Origin: Malus domestica
Taxonomy: Eukaryota; Streptophyta; Magnoliopsida; Rosales; Rosaceae
Reading direction: 5' to 3'
DNA length: 64,000 nucleotides
Assembly: GCF_042453785.1 (NCBI RefSeq)
Contig: NC_091675.1
Span: forward strand, 8,754,501-8,818,500
The notes below the pieces were generated by a model that saw only the letters and a list, made by a program, of their open reading frames with translations, was not told where the DNA came from and did not search any database. Every line of letters starts with the position of its first letter. Position 1 is the stretch's first letter. Shown here one piece after another: positions 32,182 to 46,500 of the stretch. The position numbers and the translations under genes were made by a program.

Positions 32182-33036
32182 TTTGGTAAAAACCTGTAAG
32201 AAAATGAGTAGTTTTCTGACCCTGTAAATTTCACCGTCTGTGTTTGTAGGTGGTTTTTGAGGTATGATTGATTCGTATGAACAAACAAAAAAAAAAGAAA
32301 AAGGAAAAGGAGTGAGAACAGAGGCTGAGACTCTGAGAGAGAAAGTTGTGGGAAGCAAAGAAAAGCAAAACACAGAGAAGTAAGAAGAAAGAGAAAAAGC
32401 CCTTATTCTTTTGGGAACCAGGTTGGTACAAAATTAAAAAGCTCAAACCCCACTTTTCTTTCTCACTTGCAATATTTATTATTCAATATAATATATATAT
32501 CGCAGATCTTTTTCAGCACCTGCAATTTCATTACCTCGTTCAACTAGTGAAACATTTCAAACCTCTATTTTTATTTAATGGGTATCTTTCAAAATGTCAT
32601 TTTTTTAAATTTATTTGAAAAAAGAATGGAACTTTCTTTCTTATTTCAGAAAGAAAATCCATTTGTGGTTTTGTATTCTTGGGTTGCTGTAGCTGGAAGT
32701 GCTTTACTTTGCCTGCTGCCCACTAGCATTAGATTCTTTGCTTTCAATCTCTGTGAGCAATGAGCGTTGCACACTCCAAAAGACTTTGATAGTTCATTTT
32801 TCTGCATTTATGTGCTCATAAATCCTCCTAGCTTTTCCTGTCCCTTCTTCTTTTCTGGGTGCCTTTCGCTTTTTGATATTGTTGATTAGAACCATTGTTT
32901 AACTTGTCTGAGGACTTATGCAGATTCATGGGTTTTATTACATGTGCACCCCCTTACATTGGTATAAATAGATAAAGCCAATATTGAGTTTCTCAATTGT
33001 AGGAAGACTCTTCGGTGTGCATTTCGTGCAGAGAGA

Positions 33037-36000
33037 ATGAGCTACAATAGCTCCAACGCCGCTTCTGGTTAGTCATTTTTGTCTGCTGGTGTCTATTTCG
33101 TTTGTATACGGAGTAAAGTAGCTTGTTACAACTAGTTATCTTGGCTCTTGCCGATATTCTGATTATATTAGGCCTGCTGGTTTTATGTTGTGACAATTTG
33201 CTGCTGCAATATGTCAGGTAGTAGAACTGGTAGCAGGGCGTTTGAGTTTGGAAGGACCCATGTAGTGAGGCCTAAAGGGAGACACCAAGCAACTATAGTT
33301 TGGCTACATGGCCTTGGTGATAAGGGCTCAAGGTACTACGGCTATTCTTTTGCAGACTATCATATGTTCTTTTGTGATTTGAAAACACTCTTTGCATTTT
33401 GTTACAATTTGTCAACGCTTTAGGTGAAATTTAGTCCATGTAAACCGATCCATCAGTGGAACCTAATTTCTCATGCATGATCAAATTATAGCTTATCATG
33501 GATTGCGGACGTGCATGGATCAATAGTTATGATGTTAAGAATGCAGAGTTTTATAATTGTCATCTATGTGAGCCTGATATTCCTTCTTTATATGAAACTC
33601 TTGGTGTGAATGTGATTCCTTTTCCATATAAATGAGCATATTCTTGTAAGAGGATGGTGGACTTGTGTGTTCCACATAAAAGACAAAGGAGAGAAAGCCA
33701 GAGTATGTCAATGTCTTTGTCCTGATCTGCACAAGCCTGTTATTTAACTAATTCCTTGAACTCTGTTGCAATTAGAAGATTCTATTTCTAATTGATACCT
33801 GATACAATGTGATTAGTTGTCTTTTTCTTCCTTTTTGTTTCATTCTAAGTCCCGATGGAGAAGTCTTGAATCAAGTATTTGAATATTCCAATGCCAAGAA
33901 TAGGGGACCAATTTTCACTAGCTTAGTTGCCCTTTAAGCTGATAATCAAGTTGAAATATACTAATTAACAATTTACATAGTACTAATTCAGGACTAATTA
34001 ATCTCAAATATTCGTTTTAACGAAGGATGATTGGACCATTTTGAGCTAGGACATTTGAAAGCATCAGAATTCTACAATTATTGATTAGTTTTATGCTTAT
34101 GTTGATTATATGTGCTCCCAAAATTATATTTTATATGATTTTAAGTAGTGTTTCGTAAATTGTATTGTGTTGATTTTCAAGCTTTAAGTGTGCCACCAAC
34201 CTTCGTAGCTATTGGACTCAAAATATTATGTTATTCCAGCTCGGATTTTGCTCATTTGACGAGTTTGGTTAGTGAGTACTGAGTAGTGACTAAGTTGGAT
34301 TTTCCCACTTTGTGCTTTGTTTTGCAGTTGGTCCCAGCTCTTGGAAAGCCTTCCTCTTCCTAACGTAAGGATAGTAACTTTAAGTTTCGTTGTACCATTA
34401 TGCAACATTCATCACCAGCAGCCTTAAACCTTCTATTATTACAGAATATGCTGCCAAGTTTGGTTAATAGAATTTATTATCTGTATTTGTTGAACTTATT
34501 GTACAGATTAAGTGGATTTGCCCTACTGCTCCTTCTCGACCTGTAGCTCTATTTGGCGGATTCCCTTGCACTGCTTGTAAGATTGATTGTTTTAGTTTCC
34601 GTATTTATCAAGTTCAGGTTGGCTTTGAGCTTTATCACATGGACATTGATTGCCTAAAATATATGTAACGCATAGTCTAAAGTGTTCGAGTGATTTATTA
34701 CAGGGTTTGACATGGGAGAAATTTCAGAAGATGCTCCTGATGATATGGAGGGGTTAGATGCCTCAGCAGCGCATGTCGCAAATCTTTTGTCAACAGAGCC
34801 TGCTGATAGTAAGTTCTCTTGAAAGCTCCAACTCTAGTATTTAGTTATAGTTGTTAGAAACATGTACAGTTAAAGGATTTAACATAAGATATTTGGGCCG
34901 CTGATAAATCTTGGTAGACTTAAAAGAACAAAATGTAAAGAGTTCGGGGAATTGGGAAAATAGTCAAATTTCTCTGCAAATTCCATCCTCCACTGTTCTA
35001 TAGTGAACTTATTTGCCTTCTTGTTCATACAGCTCTCATGAGTCATGAGTTACCTGAGAAAAAGTATATATGATCAGTTCTCCTATTATCTCCTGCATTT
35101 TCTTCATCCAGTTTATTTAATTTTGTTTGTGCCATGGAACAAGTTCATTGCATAATTGATTTTTACCAATTGAATTGCATACTCTCACTTGATCTTCACC
35201 TTTGCTGTTGAAATATCTCTAACCTTATTTTTCAAGAAGGTTCTCGTGATTAGCAAATTTACTCAGTCGATGATATGGTAACTTTCAACAAAGAACTATT
35301 AGCGGAGGAAGTTGGTTGTTTAGCTATTACAACAAAAATCTACGGGGAGAATAACTAATGATGTTTTGTTAAGTTGGGAGTAGGATATTCTTATAAAATG
35401 ATTGACTGTAAAATGATGTGTTCTTGAGGTATTTTTTTTCTGATTGGAATTATGAATTCTTTGTATGACTCATGTTATTTTTTACTATCATGAACAGTAA
35501 AACTTGGTGTTGGTGGCTTCAGTATGGGTGCTGCAACTGCCCTCTACTCAGCCACGTGCCGTGTTTTAGGGCAATATGGGAATGGAAACCCGTACCCAGT
35601 AAACCTAAGTGCAATTGTTGGTTTAAGTGGCTGGCTTCCGTGTTCAAGGTTCGGCTTCTTTCGTATGCGCACTGACTTAAAATTGCTCATGTACAACACA
35701 TCAGCACAACCTACACATTCTATTATAAGCAGTCAGTTCATCCGTCTTTCTTTTTGTGTGGCAGAACTTTGAGGAACCGGATGGAAAGGTCACACGAGGC
35801 TGCAAGGCATGCAGCATTCTTGCCCATTTTGCTATGTCATGGCTTAGGTAAACATATTCTTCTCATATATGGTAGTATAGCTTAAGTTATTTGGTAGAAT
35901 CTCTTCCCCTACCTCCCCTTCCATAAGTAATATTGAAGAATTGCAAGTTTCCAGTTGCCTGCTCGTCTTAACTGGTTATAATTGCAACTTCTAAGGATGC

Positions 36001-36283
36001 CTTAATTCTTCATTGCAGGTGATGATGTGGTCGCATATGAACATGGAGAGAAATCTGCGCAGACCTTGAATTCAGCAGGATTTAGAAATCTCATGTTTAG
36101 AAAATACAACGGGTATGTCATTCGTCCTTAAGGACTTGTCTTGTTCTTTTCAGTATCAATTTCTTGAATGCTTACCTAGTTTGGCAGTGCAGGCTGGGTC
36201 ACTACACAATCCCTGAAGAGACGGATGACGTTTGTACTTGGCTAACTGCAAGTCTGGGGCTTGAGGGATCCCGATCTTACTAG
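33037..36283 (+). CDS. Acyl-protein thioesterase / carboxylesterase (alpha/beta hydrolase)
   Basis: Nine exons (33037-33067, 33218-33332, 34328-34364, 34507-34576, 34704-34808, 35498-35648, 35765-35847, 36019-36112, 36193-36283) give 258 aa. Core motifs are TIVWLHGLGDKGSSW (oxyanion region), KWICPTAPSRPVALFGG, the nucleophile elbow GGFSMGAAT with the catalytic Ser, CHGLGDDVVAYEHG with the Asp, and GLGHYTIPEE with the His, so the triad is complete. This is the plant acyl-protein thioesterase-2-like family (relatives include SOBER1/TIPSY1), which removes acyl groups from proteins or acts on small esters. AG at 33001-33002 suggests a 5' UTR intron, with a possible upstream exon ending at CCAG|GTTGG near 32421. 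An AATAAA signal lies at 36630. Confidence 0.93.
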
Positions 36284-37623
36284 CGGAAGATATCCGGGAA
36301 TGGTGAGTTATCGCAGGGAATACAAACGAGGAGATTATAAATAAAAAAAAAAAGAGGATTAGAAAGGGCATACTACATTAGATGGTGGTATGGGCATATA
36401 TACATGGTAGTGGCATTTCTTATAGCTACTAGTGCCTTATGATCTCCATTTCACTCTCCGTGTTACCCTCTTTTCCTTGCAATAACTTTCTAACCGAGGC
36501 TCGCTCTTGTACTCGAGTCCTGGTTGCCCGGTTGCTACGAGGTTTGCATCCGTGTTCTTCGGTTAGGGTAGGGGATGGGAGCTGGATGGAGTCTCTTCGT
36601 CCCCGTCCACAAAATTTTGTTGTTTTGATAATAAAAGTGATTCTGAATGTATCAGTATTTTGGAAATTTTATTAATGCATGTAAAATGGTAGAGAATGAT
36701 GCTTCTTAATGTATATTTTAGTGTTTAATATATACTTCATACTTCATAGCCTGATTTAGCCGTTGGATTTCCGCTGTGATTTAAAGCCTAGATTAGCATT
36801 CAAATTAACCGAGCCTGGGCCAATCCATTGGGCTTTTCAAATCCTATCCACAAATTTCACTCCCAGCCCACAAGCCCACAAACAAATTCTCTACTTTTTT
36901 ATTTCTTTTTATGCAAGCAATACAGAGGGAGCCAGAGTGGAGCATAGGACCTCGGGTTCTTCCATAAATGTCTTAACCACTTGAGCTCTAAAATCCTTGC
37001 CAATTCGCTTTCAGTTACGGAGTGGTATCACCAATCTGTGCATAATTGAATTTAATAAAAAAGAAAATACAAATTTTTTTAGCATCATATTTATCGAATA
37101 AATCGTTATCCCATAAGATTGAATTTAACTTATTTTTCGAAATTACAAAAAAATAGAAAAGGATAACAAAAATTATCAAGAACTGTGACTATCAGTAGTC
37201 ATTGCCTCTATCAATGTGGGAATATAATTTTAACAATTAATTGATAGCTAAGATCATGAGAAACAAAATGACAATGTTGCGTTTCCAATTTTCTGCAATA
37301 ACCTTTGCGAAATGCAGCCACTTTGGTACACTTACATACCAAATCGAATGATTGCTCATCACAAAATGGGGGGAAATTTTTTGTAAGATATCTGAAGATG
37401 TTTCCGCACTCGAGCCGGACAACCGAACCCACATAACAACGTCTGCAAATGTCTTCTGCTTCCAATTGCAAAAAATAAATACCAGAGACACCCCCGGAGT
37501 GAAAACTGAAACAAGAAACATGTAAAGGTAAGCATTTTGATGACAACTTCAGAACAATAATATGAGTAGCAAGCGGTGGAATGACGAGGTACTCACTGTG
37601 GACTCCATCAGTGTCACGGCCAT
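36284..37623. other. Convergent 3' regions of the thioesterase and CXC-protein genes
   Basis: The first part is the thioesterase 3' UTR (AATAAA at 36630-36635). 36745-36985 looks like decayed repeat DNA. 37210-37623 is probably the 3' UTR of the minus-strand CXC gene; it carries a longish minus-strand frame with no recognisable domain, possibly an alternative exon or chance. Confidence 0.45.
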
Positions 37624-40600
37624 TCATTTCTTTCTGCCCTTATCGTGAAGATTACTAGTGTTCTGAATGATATTACTACCTTCGGAATTGCTACAAGGGG
37701 TAAGGGGTGGGAACGAAGGGACAGCCTTCAATATGAACTTGCGGCCACTTCTCAAGCTCCCTGAAGAGCTTGCACCAAGCTCATGATTGTGGTTGTGAGG
37801 AGGAGAAACCCGTTTCTTATTGGGGGAACTAACTTTCACAGACTTAATAGGATTAGAACTGTCCTTCAGTATCTCAGGCGTTTCTTCTTGCAGAATGTCA
37901 TAAAGCCCGTTGTCAAAGTCAAGACCCTGAGAAGATTTCGTCCCACCTAACCGAGCCATTGGGGTGACTGGTGAACTACGCCAATGAAGAGAACTACTAG
38001 ATGACAGACCTTGAATTCCAGGACACAGCTGAGCTTGTGAAGCATTTTTCCAATCACTTCTTGATGATGTGGAAGAAGCAGAGGCCTTTGAGTAAAGATC
38101 TGATAATGGGGTAATATGGCATGTAGTGGGGGCAGCGTCGTATCTTGTTGAAAAAGTGTCCGCTACTCCAATGTTGTCATAGTCCTCTCGCCAGTGGTAA
38201 TAACCCATATCCGATAATTCTTTACTTGTCTCCAGAAGAATGCCACCTGTCTCTGAATTTCTCAGAGGGGATCTTGTTGATTTTTCATAAGATGATATGA
38301 TGGTAAGATCAGATTCAGGTGATCGAAGGTAACTTGCAGGAAGGCACGGGGATTTTGGTATATTATTTGCATGACTAGACAAACAAGAAAATAAACAATC
38401 AAAATTAATTAGAATAACATTATGATGTAGCATTTCAGGATAATTGTGACTTCAAAATCAATGATTCTTACTCTGAGCAGTGAAATGATGGCGTCAATGG
38501 AGTGTGGTTGTGAGAATCATACAAATCAGTAGACAAAATATCTTTCTTTGTTGCCACCATTTCCAGCTTCTCATCAAATGTTTCCTTACCGGCTTTGTCA
38601 CTAATCGTGTCTTTAAGCACACCATGTTCTATTGGAACATAATCTATAGAAAACGAGATTGAAGTGCAGTATTAAGACAAACAGAGTCCAACTGATCAAC
38701 TTTTCTGACAAACAAATACTTGTGTGTAGTTCCAGATATCTTTCAGCAAAGCAACAATTCTTTCTAGTTTACTTTCACAAGCCTATTCTTTTAGGCATTA
38801 TGCTTTAGATAAAAGTAACTTCTGATGAATACACTAAAATTATGTAATATTCTATGATCTATTTGTCAGGTGATTTCTTAATTCTGTTTCTAGGTTGTCT
38901 ATCAAGACCATTGATATGTGAAATCATGTTTCAACAAGTAGACAACACAACATACTAGACTATATGGCATGAATACACTATTCTATAAATATGAAGGGGA
39001 CATTCTTTGTTATCCATAGTAAAACAAGTACACTACAAATGTTATCACATGGAATTGGGAAACACTGTTTCTTGGTTTAGAGGCTTACCTCCCTTTCTGC
39101 CATAAACATTTTTACATCCATCACACCGGCATCCACTGGAGCATCCAACATTGGCCTTTGAGATGAAGCAATTCATAAATGTAAGATGAACTGAAAAGAA
39201 AAGATAACAAACACTGTGGCATGGAAATATAGATAGTATTCAAGACCTGATAGCATTCACAATATTTTTTCAGACACATTGACTTTTTGCAATTGCATCC
39301 CCTTTTGTGTCTTGCTGAGGCTGGTGTAAATTGAATTTCTTCTTCCTGTCACAAGCAAATACAATCGTTCAGTTTACAAGATTAAGGCATACCATCAGTA
39401 ACTGAAAAGGGTTTAGTACCACAATTTTGTTGGAAACTCACTAGCTGTACAATCTTAGGAGCAAATGCAAGTGGATTACGGGCTTCAATTTGTTGTCTCG
39501 TCTCAAGAACCGTATCTTCATAATCGGGTATATTAAAGCATCCTTGGCAAGCACAAGTTTCGGCACAATAGACTCCAGCAGCAAAACAATCGCAATAACT
39601 GCAAAGAAATGTATTAAAATGTGACAAACAAATATGCACTTATAATATTTAACAAAAAGTAGATCAACTTACAGTTTCAAGCACTTGGACTTCTTACAGT
39701 TGCAGCGCTTGCACCCGTCACTATCTTTAGAGCTTGGTGTTTTTTTCCTGGAGGGTCATACACAAACACGTATTTGAACTGCAGACAGATATGATGAATG
39801 AATCTTACCACACTACATAAAAGACCATGCCTCTGACCTTTTCTTTTGTGAGCTAGATTGGTTCAACTCCAGATAACTATCAAGATTCTGAGAATCTAAT
39901 TTGCTCTTCTCGGGTGGAGATCCATGACGCTCAAATTCCACAGTATGGGGAGACTGGGTGATGGAGGAGCTTGTGGCAATAGAATTCTCAGTTTCATCCC
40001 TCACATTCTCAGGTAAATGGTGGTTCACAACAGATGATGATTTCATAACTTGCACACCAATGTAGTGATCTGCTAATTTTATGGTTGTTGCACCACGAAC
40101 AACGGGTGCAGCATTGACTATGCTATTTAGATGCAAGCCAATACCTGATGGTTTGGGAACAGTTAAAGGAGAGCTTCCACCATACCGAGGTGGCAATGAG
40201 GCTCCCATCTGTCTCTTGGAAGTTGCTGCATAAGGTACTTGCACAATCTCCAATTCTGCTGTGCTGGCAGGTGGTTCTGAATTGTTAACTTTCTCTACAG
40301 AAGAGCTGTCTCCTTTTCCAGTCGCACAAGGAGGTGCCTCTTCAAACTGAAGGCAACGTCTATGCATGCCACCTTGGTCATTTTTGGCCTACAATAATCT
40401 TGCAGTTATTATACGAGAAAAAATTAATTATATCCTAGCAGCATACAGTAACTAAAAACTCAGATGAAATGGCATACCTTATTAGGAGCATGCAATATCA
40501 TGTTTCCAATCATTCCCTTTGAGGTTCCACCAACCTTCTCTGTACAATCCTCATACACCTGACCAATCTGCAAACGTCCAGGAGGAGATGGAGGGTTATG

Positions 40601-41998
40601 ATCACAATCATCCTGGTGTCTACCTCCGATACCCTGTAACTTAAAATTTGGATCAATTGTAAGAACATGTGGAACAATCACATCCCTTGTAATCAAATGT
40701 CCTAGTCCTTTTCTTTATAATGTAAAGCCAAGAATCTGAAGTTACCTGATTATGAAAACCTTGGTGATACTCCCCATTGAAAGCATTATCGATGGATAAG
40801 CCGGATCCAACCTTTGGGCACTCAGAAGATGGCAACTCACCATCACTATGCTCTTTATTTTTCACAGGTTTTGCATCAAATTGCTTTCCGTCAAGGTCCT
40901 CTTTAGCCTTCTCTGGTGGTGCCTCAGATTCAGATGCATTGATAGATTCTTTCAAACATGGATTGACTGATTGACAAGAATTCGTACTGTCCATCTCCAT
41001 GGGATCAGCTAAGTATTCATCGACACCCTCCGAGGAACTGTTGGTCTCACAGTCCTGAGTATCAGTAATCAATCCCATCTGCAGTTGGGTGATATGTTTC
41101 CTGGAATCAACTGTACCATCAACAAACTTCCTGGCTTCATCATGTGATTTCGTTTTTTCTACACTGGATAATCGCGGGTATTGAGGCCTGGTAAAAATAA
41201 TGAAACTGTCAAAGTGAGCAAATACGGAAACAACAAAGAGACTGCCCAAGAAAAAAACAATTGGAACTAGAATTTAATGTATACAGGACCTTTTCAGGAA
41301 ACTTGTTTCCCGGAGTGTATTTATGCGTGGTGACGTGAACACAAGAGGAGGAGAGCTAAGTCCCGGGAACCCTTGCACTGCATGTGAAGCCTTCACAGGC
41401 TGTATTGGTGATAAATTGCTTATGTAACTGAAGACTGGTGACTCCTGAATTAGAGGAAACATATATGAATAAAAGATTCAATTTCCTACCAACATTGCCA
41501 ATACTCAATTCAGAAACAGAAATGACAAACTACTAACGCCTCGACTCAACGTTTGATCATCAATTACTAGCAGAAAACCGATTGCATTGCACATTGAGAA
41601 AGACCCCAAAATCACAAATTCAACTTCTCCAACAAAACACCACTAAACCCTCAAATTCCAAATGTCCAAAACCCTAACTTTGACTACCCCTACAAAGCAC
41701 CAACCCCACCAACCTCAACCCACAAAAATTAAACCAAAACCCACATCCACAAATCACCCATTTCACAAAAATAGACAATAATTTTACTAAAAAATCACAA
41801 CAAAAAGGAGGTATAAATAAAGGGTAAAGATATACCTATAGATTAAAAAATTATCACAAATAAGGAAGTAAAAAAAATCCCTAATCCAAAAACAGAAAGA
41901 TTGAAATTTGGCAGTAAAAACAAATTTACTTGAACTGGAGGAGAATCTGAGGAAGGTGAAGTGTTGTCTTTGATTTTGGGAATTTCAGGTGAATCCAT
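37624..41998 (-). CDS. TSO1/TCX-type CXC-domain (CRC) DNA-binding protein
   Basis: Eleven exons on the minus strand (41998-41930, 41444-41290, 41187-40746, 40633-40478, 40388-39838, 39747-39673, 39598-39442, 39345-39247, 39155-39089, 38643-38472, 38374-37624) join in phase to 897 aa. The diagnostic tesmin/TSO1 CRC domain spans exons 6-9: a first Cys-rich block ([32 protein letters not shown]), a linker ([22 protein letters not shown]), and a second block ([30 protein letters not shown]). The N-terminus has the family's [18 protein letters not shown] motif, and [12 protein letters not shown] precedes the CRC domain. Family members bind DNA and regulate cell division and floral development (TSO1) or act in DREAM-type complexes. 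All paired cysteines I expected are present. Start ATG lies in the first exon and the upstream leader is short. Confidence 0.94.
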
Positions 41999-41999
41999 G

Positions 42000-42762
42000 G
42001 TGTGAACTCGGAAGCTTAATCGAAACCCTAACCCTACAATTCTCCGCCTGCATTTTCCCCACTTTACTAACCTCTGGTGAGAAAATGTGAAAGTCTGAGA
42101 GAAAATGTGAGTTTTTACATTTTTCTTTTAATTTATTTTCTCGCTTAAAAAGAAAAATAAAAGAGAGCGGGATTTTAAAAACCAAGCGGGAATTGTAATT
42201 TAATGTTGATGTGGGCTGGTCTTAATGGGCTTGGTTTTAAATAATGGGCCGGATCCAAGCACTAAATTTGATATTTTTGAAACTCTGTTGGATATGCGCC
42301 TACAACTTAGGGCTTGGACATTATCATTATCAAATCTAATATCTTTCTATTAACAAGGTTCACTATATTTGCGTTGAGTTGATTAACCAAAGGGAAGCTC
42401 AACTTTGACCAGAATTTTGTTGATAAAATCTGGCCAGGATTTTCGATAAATGTAAGGACTCTTTTGAAAGTTGGACTCTGCATTGATGCTTTAATTCATA
42501 TTTTTTACATAATATTTTATAATATTAGTATGAAAACTAATGTTAAACTGTGAGGTAGCAGCATCTAAAAAAAATCCCACTTTGAGAATCTCATCAGCAT
42601 TTCTGAAAGAAAGTTTGATATTGTCAAAGTCAATACACCCACCTCTGTGGTCATCGTCCATTCTTTATGCCAAAGAAGAAAAAAAAGTAAACAATTTTTT
42701 TATGTCGGAAAATAGGATATAGTAATGTTCTTATGCCAGAATCGCATATTTGGTTTTTTAAT
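42000..42762. other. Upstream region of the CXC gene
   Basis: The leader shows AACCCTAACCCTACAATTCT and GGGCCGGAT / TGGGCTTGG motifs like those near plant cell-cycle and translation-gene promoters (GGCCCA elements). No coding sequence was seen. Confidence 0.4.
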
Positions 42763-42919
42763 AGAAGGGAATATTTTTGTTCATTATTCTCAAGTGATAG
42801 TGATGTTCATCATCCTATTTATCATTAGATGATCTCAAAACTTAAACTATGTAACAATGATAAATAGAGTGATGAGCATTACTACCACTTGAAGGTGACG
42901 AGCAAAAACGCACCCTTCA
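42763..42919. mobile_element. Small foldback MITE
   Basis: The left arm AGAAGGGAATATTTTTGTTC pairs with the reversed right arm TGAAGGGTGCGTTTTTGCTC. Arms continue with TTCTCAAGTGATAGTGATGT against CTTCAAGTGGTAGTAATGCT and CTATTTATCATT on both sides, about 65 bp per arm around a short loop. No clean target duplication was found. Confidence 0.6.
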
Positions 42920-43597
42920 TAAAATGGCGTTTTACTGTAATGGCAGAAAACAACTATGTTTATGCACTATCGTACGAGTACTATACCTACCTATTCTCCT
43001 CTCCCAACAACTAACTATTTAACCTACTAGTATTATAACTTTACTCAAAAGTATATGCAGTAGTACTAGAGCTATACTCTTTTGAGTTTTAATTTTATTA
43101 TTTAGTCGTACAGGGATTGAAAGATAAGAATTTTCTTAATTTGGTGAAAGTTAAGAATTATTCAATGTCTAAAGTTTAAGATGACTTTGAAAACATGTAG
43201 TTGTCAGTTTGTCACTATGTGAAGCGAATTATGTGTTCGATTCTTTGGCATGCAATTCTGTTGGATTCTATGTATCTTTAATATTTTTATCTTAAAAAAA
43301 AAAAAAAAAAAAACTGTAATTTTTTGGGTCAACTGGTTTGTACAAAACTGTAAGCCGGTTTTGTGGGTAATTTATTGACCAATATACATAAATATATATG
43401 TATTTCTAGTTCAATCTGGCTCAGAATATAGACAACCTCAAACAGTTGACAATGAAAATTATGAGGCTTCAGCTAGCTAAGCGTCTAGCTGGGTTTTCAT
43501 TGTTGGATAGATCATAGCTGGATCTTCACCTAGATCTCTCTACTCTCTAGTTTCAAATAATCCATGATCAGATCTGCACCTTAATCTCTGTAAATTA
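42920..43597. other. Upstream region of the receptor kinase gene
   Basis: AT-rich, with a poly-A run near 43293-43312 and an AATATATATGTATTT tract. No TATA box could be assigned with confidence. A GTGTTCGATTCTTTGGC motif at 43231 resembles SINE B-box debris. Confidence 0.4.
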
Positions 43598-46500
43598 ATG
43601 GCCATGTTTCTTCCTCTTACAATTTTCTTGATCTCTTTCTCTTCCTTCTCTTCATCTCCATCTCTTGCAAAAGACACACTCACACCTGCAGACATGCTGA
43701 CAGACAACCAAACCCTAGTCTCAGCCGGTGGAATTTTCGAGCTTGGCTTCTTCACCGAAACTATTTCGGGATATCACTACCTGGGAATTTGGTTCAAAGC
43801 TGATGCCACCAAGGTTGTCTGGGTTGGTAACCGCGATGTTGCTATATTGGATTCCTCCGGTGTGCTACAAATCCGGTCTGGGAATCTGCTTCTCTCTGAC
43901 CGTCGACTAGTGCAAGTCATAGTCAACGCAGCAAATGTTGCCTCCTCACCCAACACAACTGCAACGCTTCTGGACACGGGAAATTTTGTGCTTAAAGAAG
44001 CAGATACAGGCACGGTCTGAGATTTTGATAGTATATCATTTCTATTTCCCCAATATTCCCCTTTTTAACATGTAGCCCTATTAGATACAACATTTGTTTT
44101 CATAGTATATCTCTTTCTTTTTATTGATCAACTGTTATTAACTTTAGTACTTTTATATGCCAAAATTCTATATATAATATTTTCAGACATTTTTGTGTTT
44201 TCAGACCCTCAGAGATTTTTGTTCGCATATCTAATACGTCGGATTTCTATCCGTAGGTACTGTTATATGGCAAAGTTTTGATGTACCAAGTGATACATAT
44301 CTTCCTGGGATGGAACTAGGGTTGTTTGAACTAAACACAACCCAGCCAAGCTATAACATCCTTGTTTCTTGGGCAAGCCCCCAAAACCCAGCTCGCGGTC
44401 CCTTCACTTTAACCATGGACCGGATCAACTTCACAAAGCTTACTGTTTGGAGAGGAGATGGACGCCAGATGGATATCGCGTTCTGGGATGGACAACACCT
44501 AAGGTTTATTTTTGACAACACAACTGAAAATAATGACTACACTTTTAGGTACCAAACCATTGATGAAGAAGCTGCCTACTACACTTTTAGCAACAATAAG
44601 AAGTACGACCTCATATGGTTTGTCATGTCTTCAACTGGAAATTTGGACCAGTTTTTTTTGGCGAACGGGAATATTTGGTCTGTGAGTCATGGTTTGTGTG
44701 AGGACTCGAGCGGGGGTAATACTGGAAAATGTTTGGCGACTTTACCATCTATGTGTGACCATGGCGATGATTTTTCTGTGATGAATGGTTCGTTGCCATC
44801 TACGTCTAATAATGGATCCATTTATATGGGTACTAGTGATTGTGAAACTTTGTGCAAGAGCAATTGTTCTTGCACTGCATTTGTTGCGGTTCAGGATGGT
44901 CAACCAGTTTGTCAACTTTATTATCAGAGTAAGAAGGATCTTTTGAAGATTGTTGATGAGAAGGGCACTGGGATTATTTACATTCGTGGTGGTAGTACTT
45001 CTTCAAGTGGTAAGTAGAACTATTAATGTCTTAAATTTAACTGACCAAACCAAAAATCCCTTCTGTTTTGATTCGAGAGAGAGGTTGAGGGTTTTGACTC
45101 ATTCCTTGTTCCGAAAAGAGAAGTGATTTCCACGTACATATTTTCTTCCTCGATATAGCTGTATTTATTTTCAGCCTTCTAAATTGAATAAATAAATAAA
45201 AATTTAGGAATAGGAACAAAATAAGGGTGTGCAAGATACAATCAAAAGTTTGGTTTTTTTTATTATATGATCTGTCATGTTATATTATTAGATTATCCCA
45301 GATTAATTATTCACATTAGTATAATAATAACAAGACAACTACTTTAAGTACAACAGGACATTCCTATACGTAGTATATGCTAGTTTGCAATAATTAATAA
45401 GGTAACATAAAAAAAATATATTAGTATATGCTTGGATCATGGTGACAACCAAATAGCGAATTTATATTCTTATCTTGGTGCATTGTTTAATCAACATGTA
45501 GTTTTATTCAGAAACGTATTAAGTACTTTGGAATTCTTTAGTTTTCTTGTTCGACTTTATGTAATTAATCAATGTATTTTAATGAAAAAAATATGCGAGA
45601 CGACTATATATATCGATCATAATCACAATATATAACTTATATATTATTCTGAAAAGATATTCTTGTTCGATAGCGTATAGCTGCAGTTAAAGGTTGTAAC
45701 TTGCATATAATATACACCTTCAAACAAAAATTTGTACATAATAATATACGCATGAAACGATTCCAGTATTATAAACAGACTTTGGAGGTAAATTATATCC
45801 TGCAAAATAGAAAGGTCTATTGGAGAGATCTCAAACTCGGTCAAGAAGACATTGATTTCAAAGGGTTTAGGAGACTAGTTGGTTAAGACAGTGTGTCAAC
45901 CCGCTTGCACTCAAGTTCAAATCTCTCTCTTAGTAGATGGTGGGATTTAAGCAAATTTTTTTATTCCTTCAATTTTGTAACTTTTGTTAGTGTAATTTAA
46001 CACTTACTAGCAAAATGTTGGCATTGTCTTTCACTTTTCAGATGGTAAAAAATTGAAACTCTGGCTGGCTATCGCAGTTCCTTTGGCTTTCCTCTTGATT
46101 CTTATGCCAATATCATTATGCTGCTATCTGCATTATGGAAATAGACTTCAAGGTTTGATCAGTTTATGTGATTGTAATTAGCTAGGTTGCATTGCTCAAT
46201 GTCCGTAATGATTGACACTATTTTCCTACTTAATGTAAGCAGGAGATGAAGCAAGGAAACAAGAAGAGATTATCAATTCGGATCAAGTGAGATTAGTCCA
46301 AATTGGTTCCACCAACGTGTCACCAATTCAATATAACGAAGATAGAATTGTGAATATGATGGAATTAGGCAGGCAAAAGGATCAAGAACTACCCTTGTTT
46401 AGTTTTTCTACCATACAAACTGCGACCAATGACTTTGCCAAGGCTAATAAACTGGGTGAAGGTGGATTTGGCCCTGTTTATAAGGCAAGCCGTCAGTTAA

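Noticed and set aside
37211-37627. A 138-codon minus-strand frame downstream of the CXC gene stop
   Set aside because: No domain, poor composition, and it starts at the stop region of the real gene. Most likely 3' UTR; an alternative exon cannot be fully excluded.
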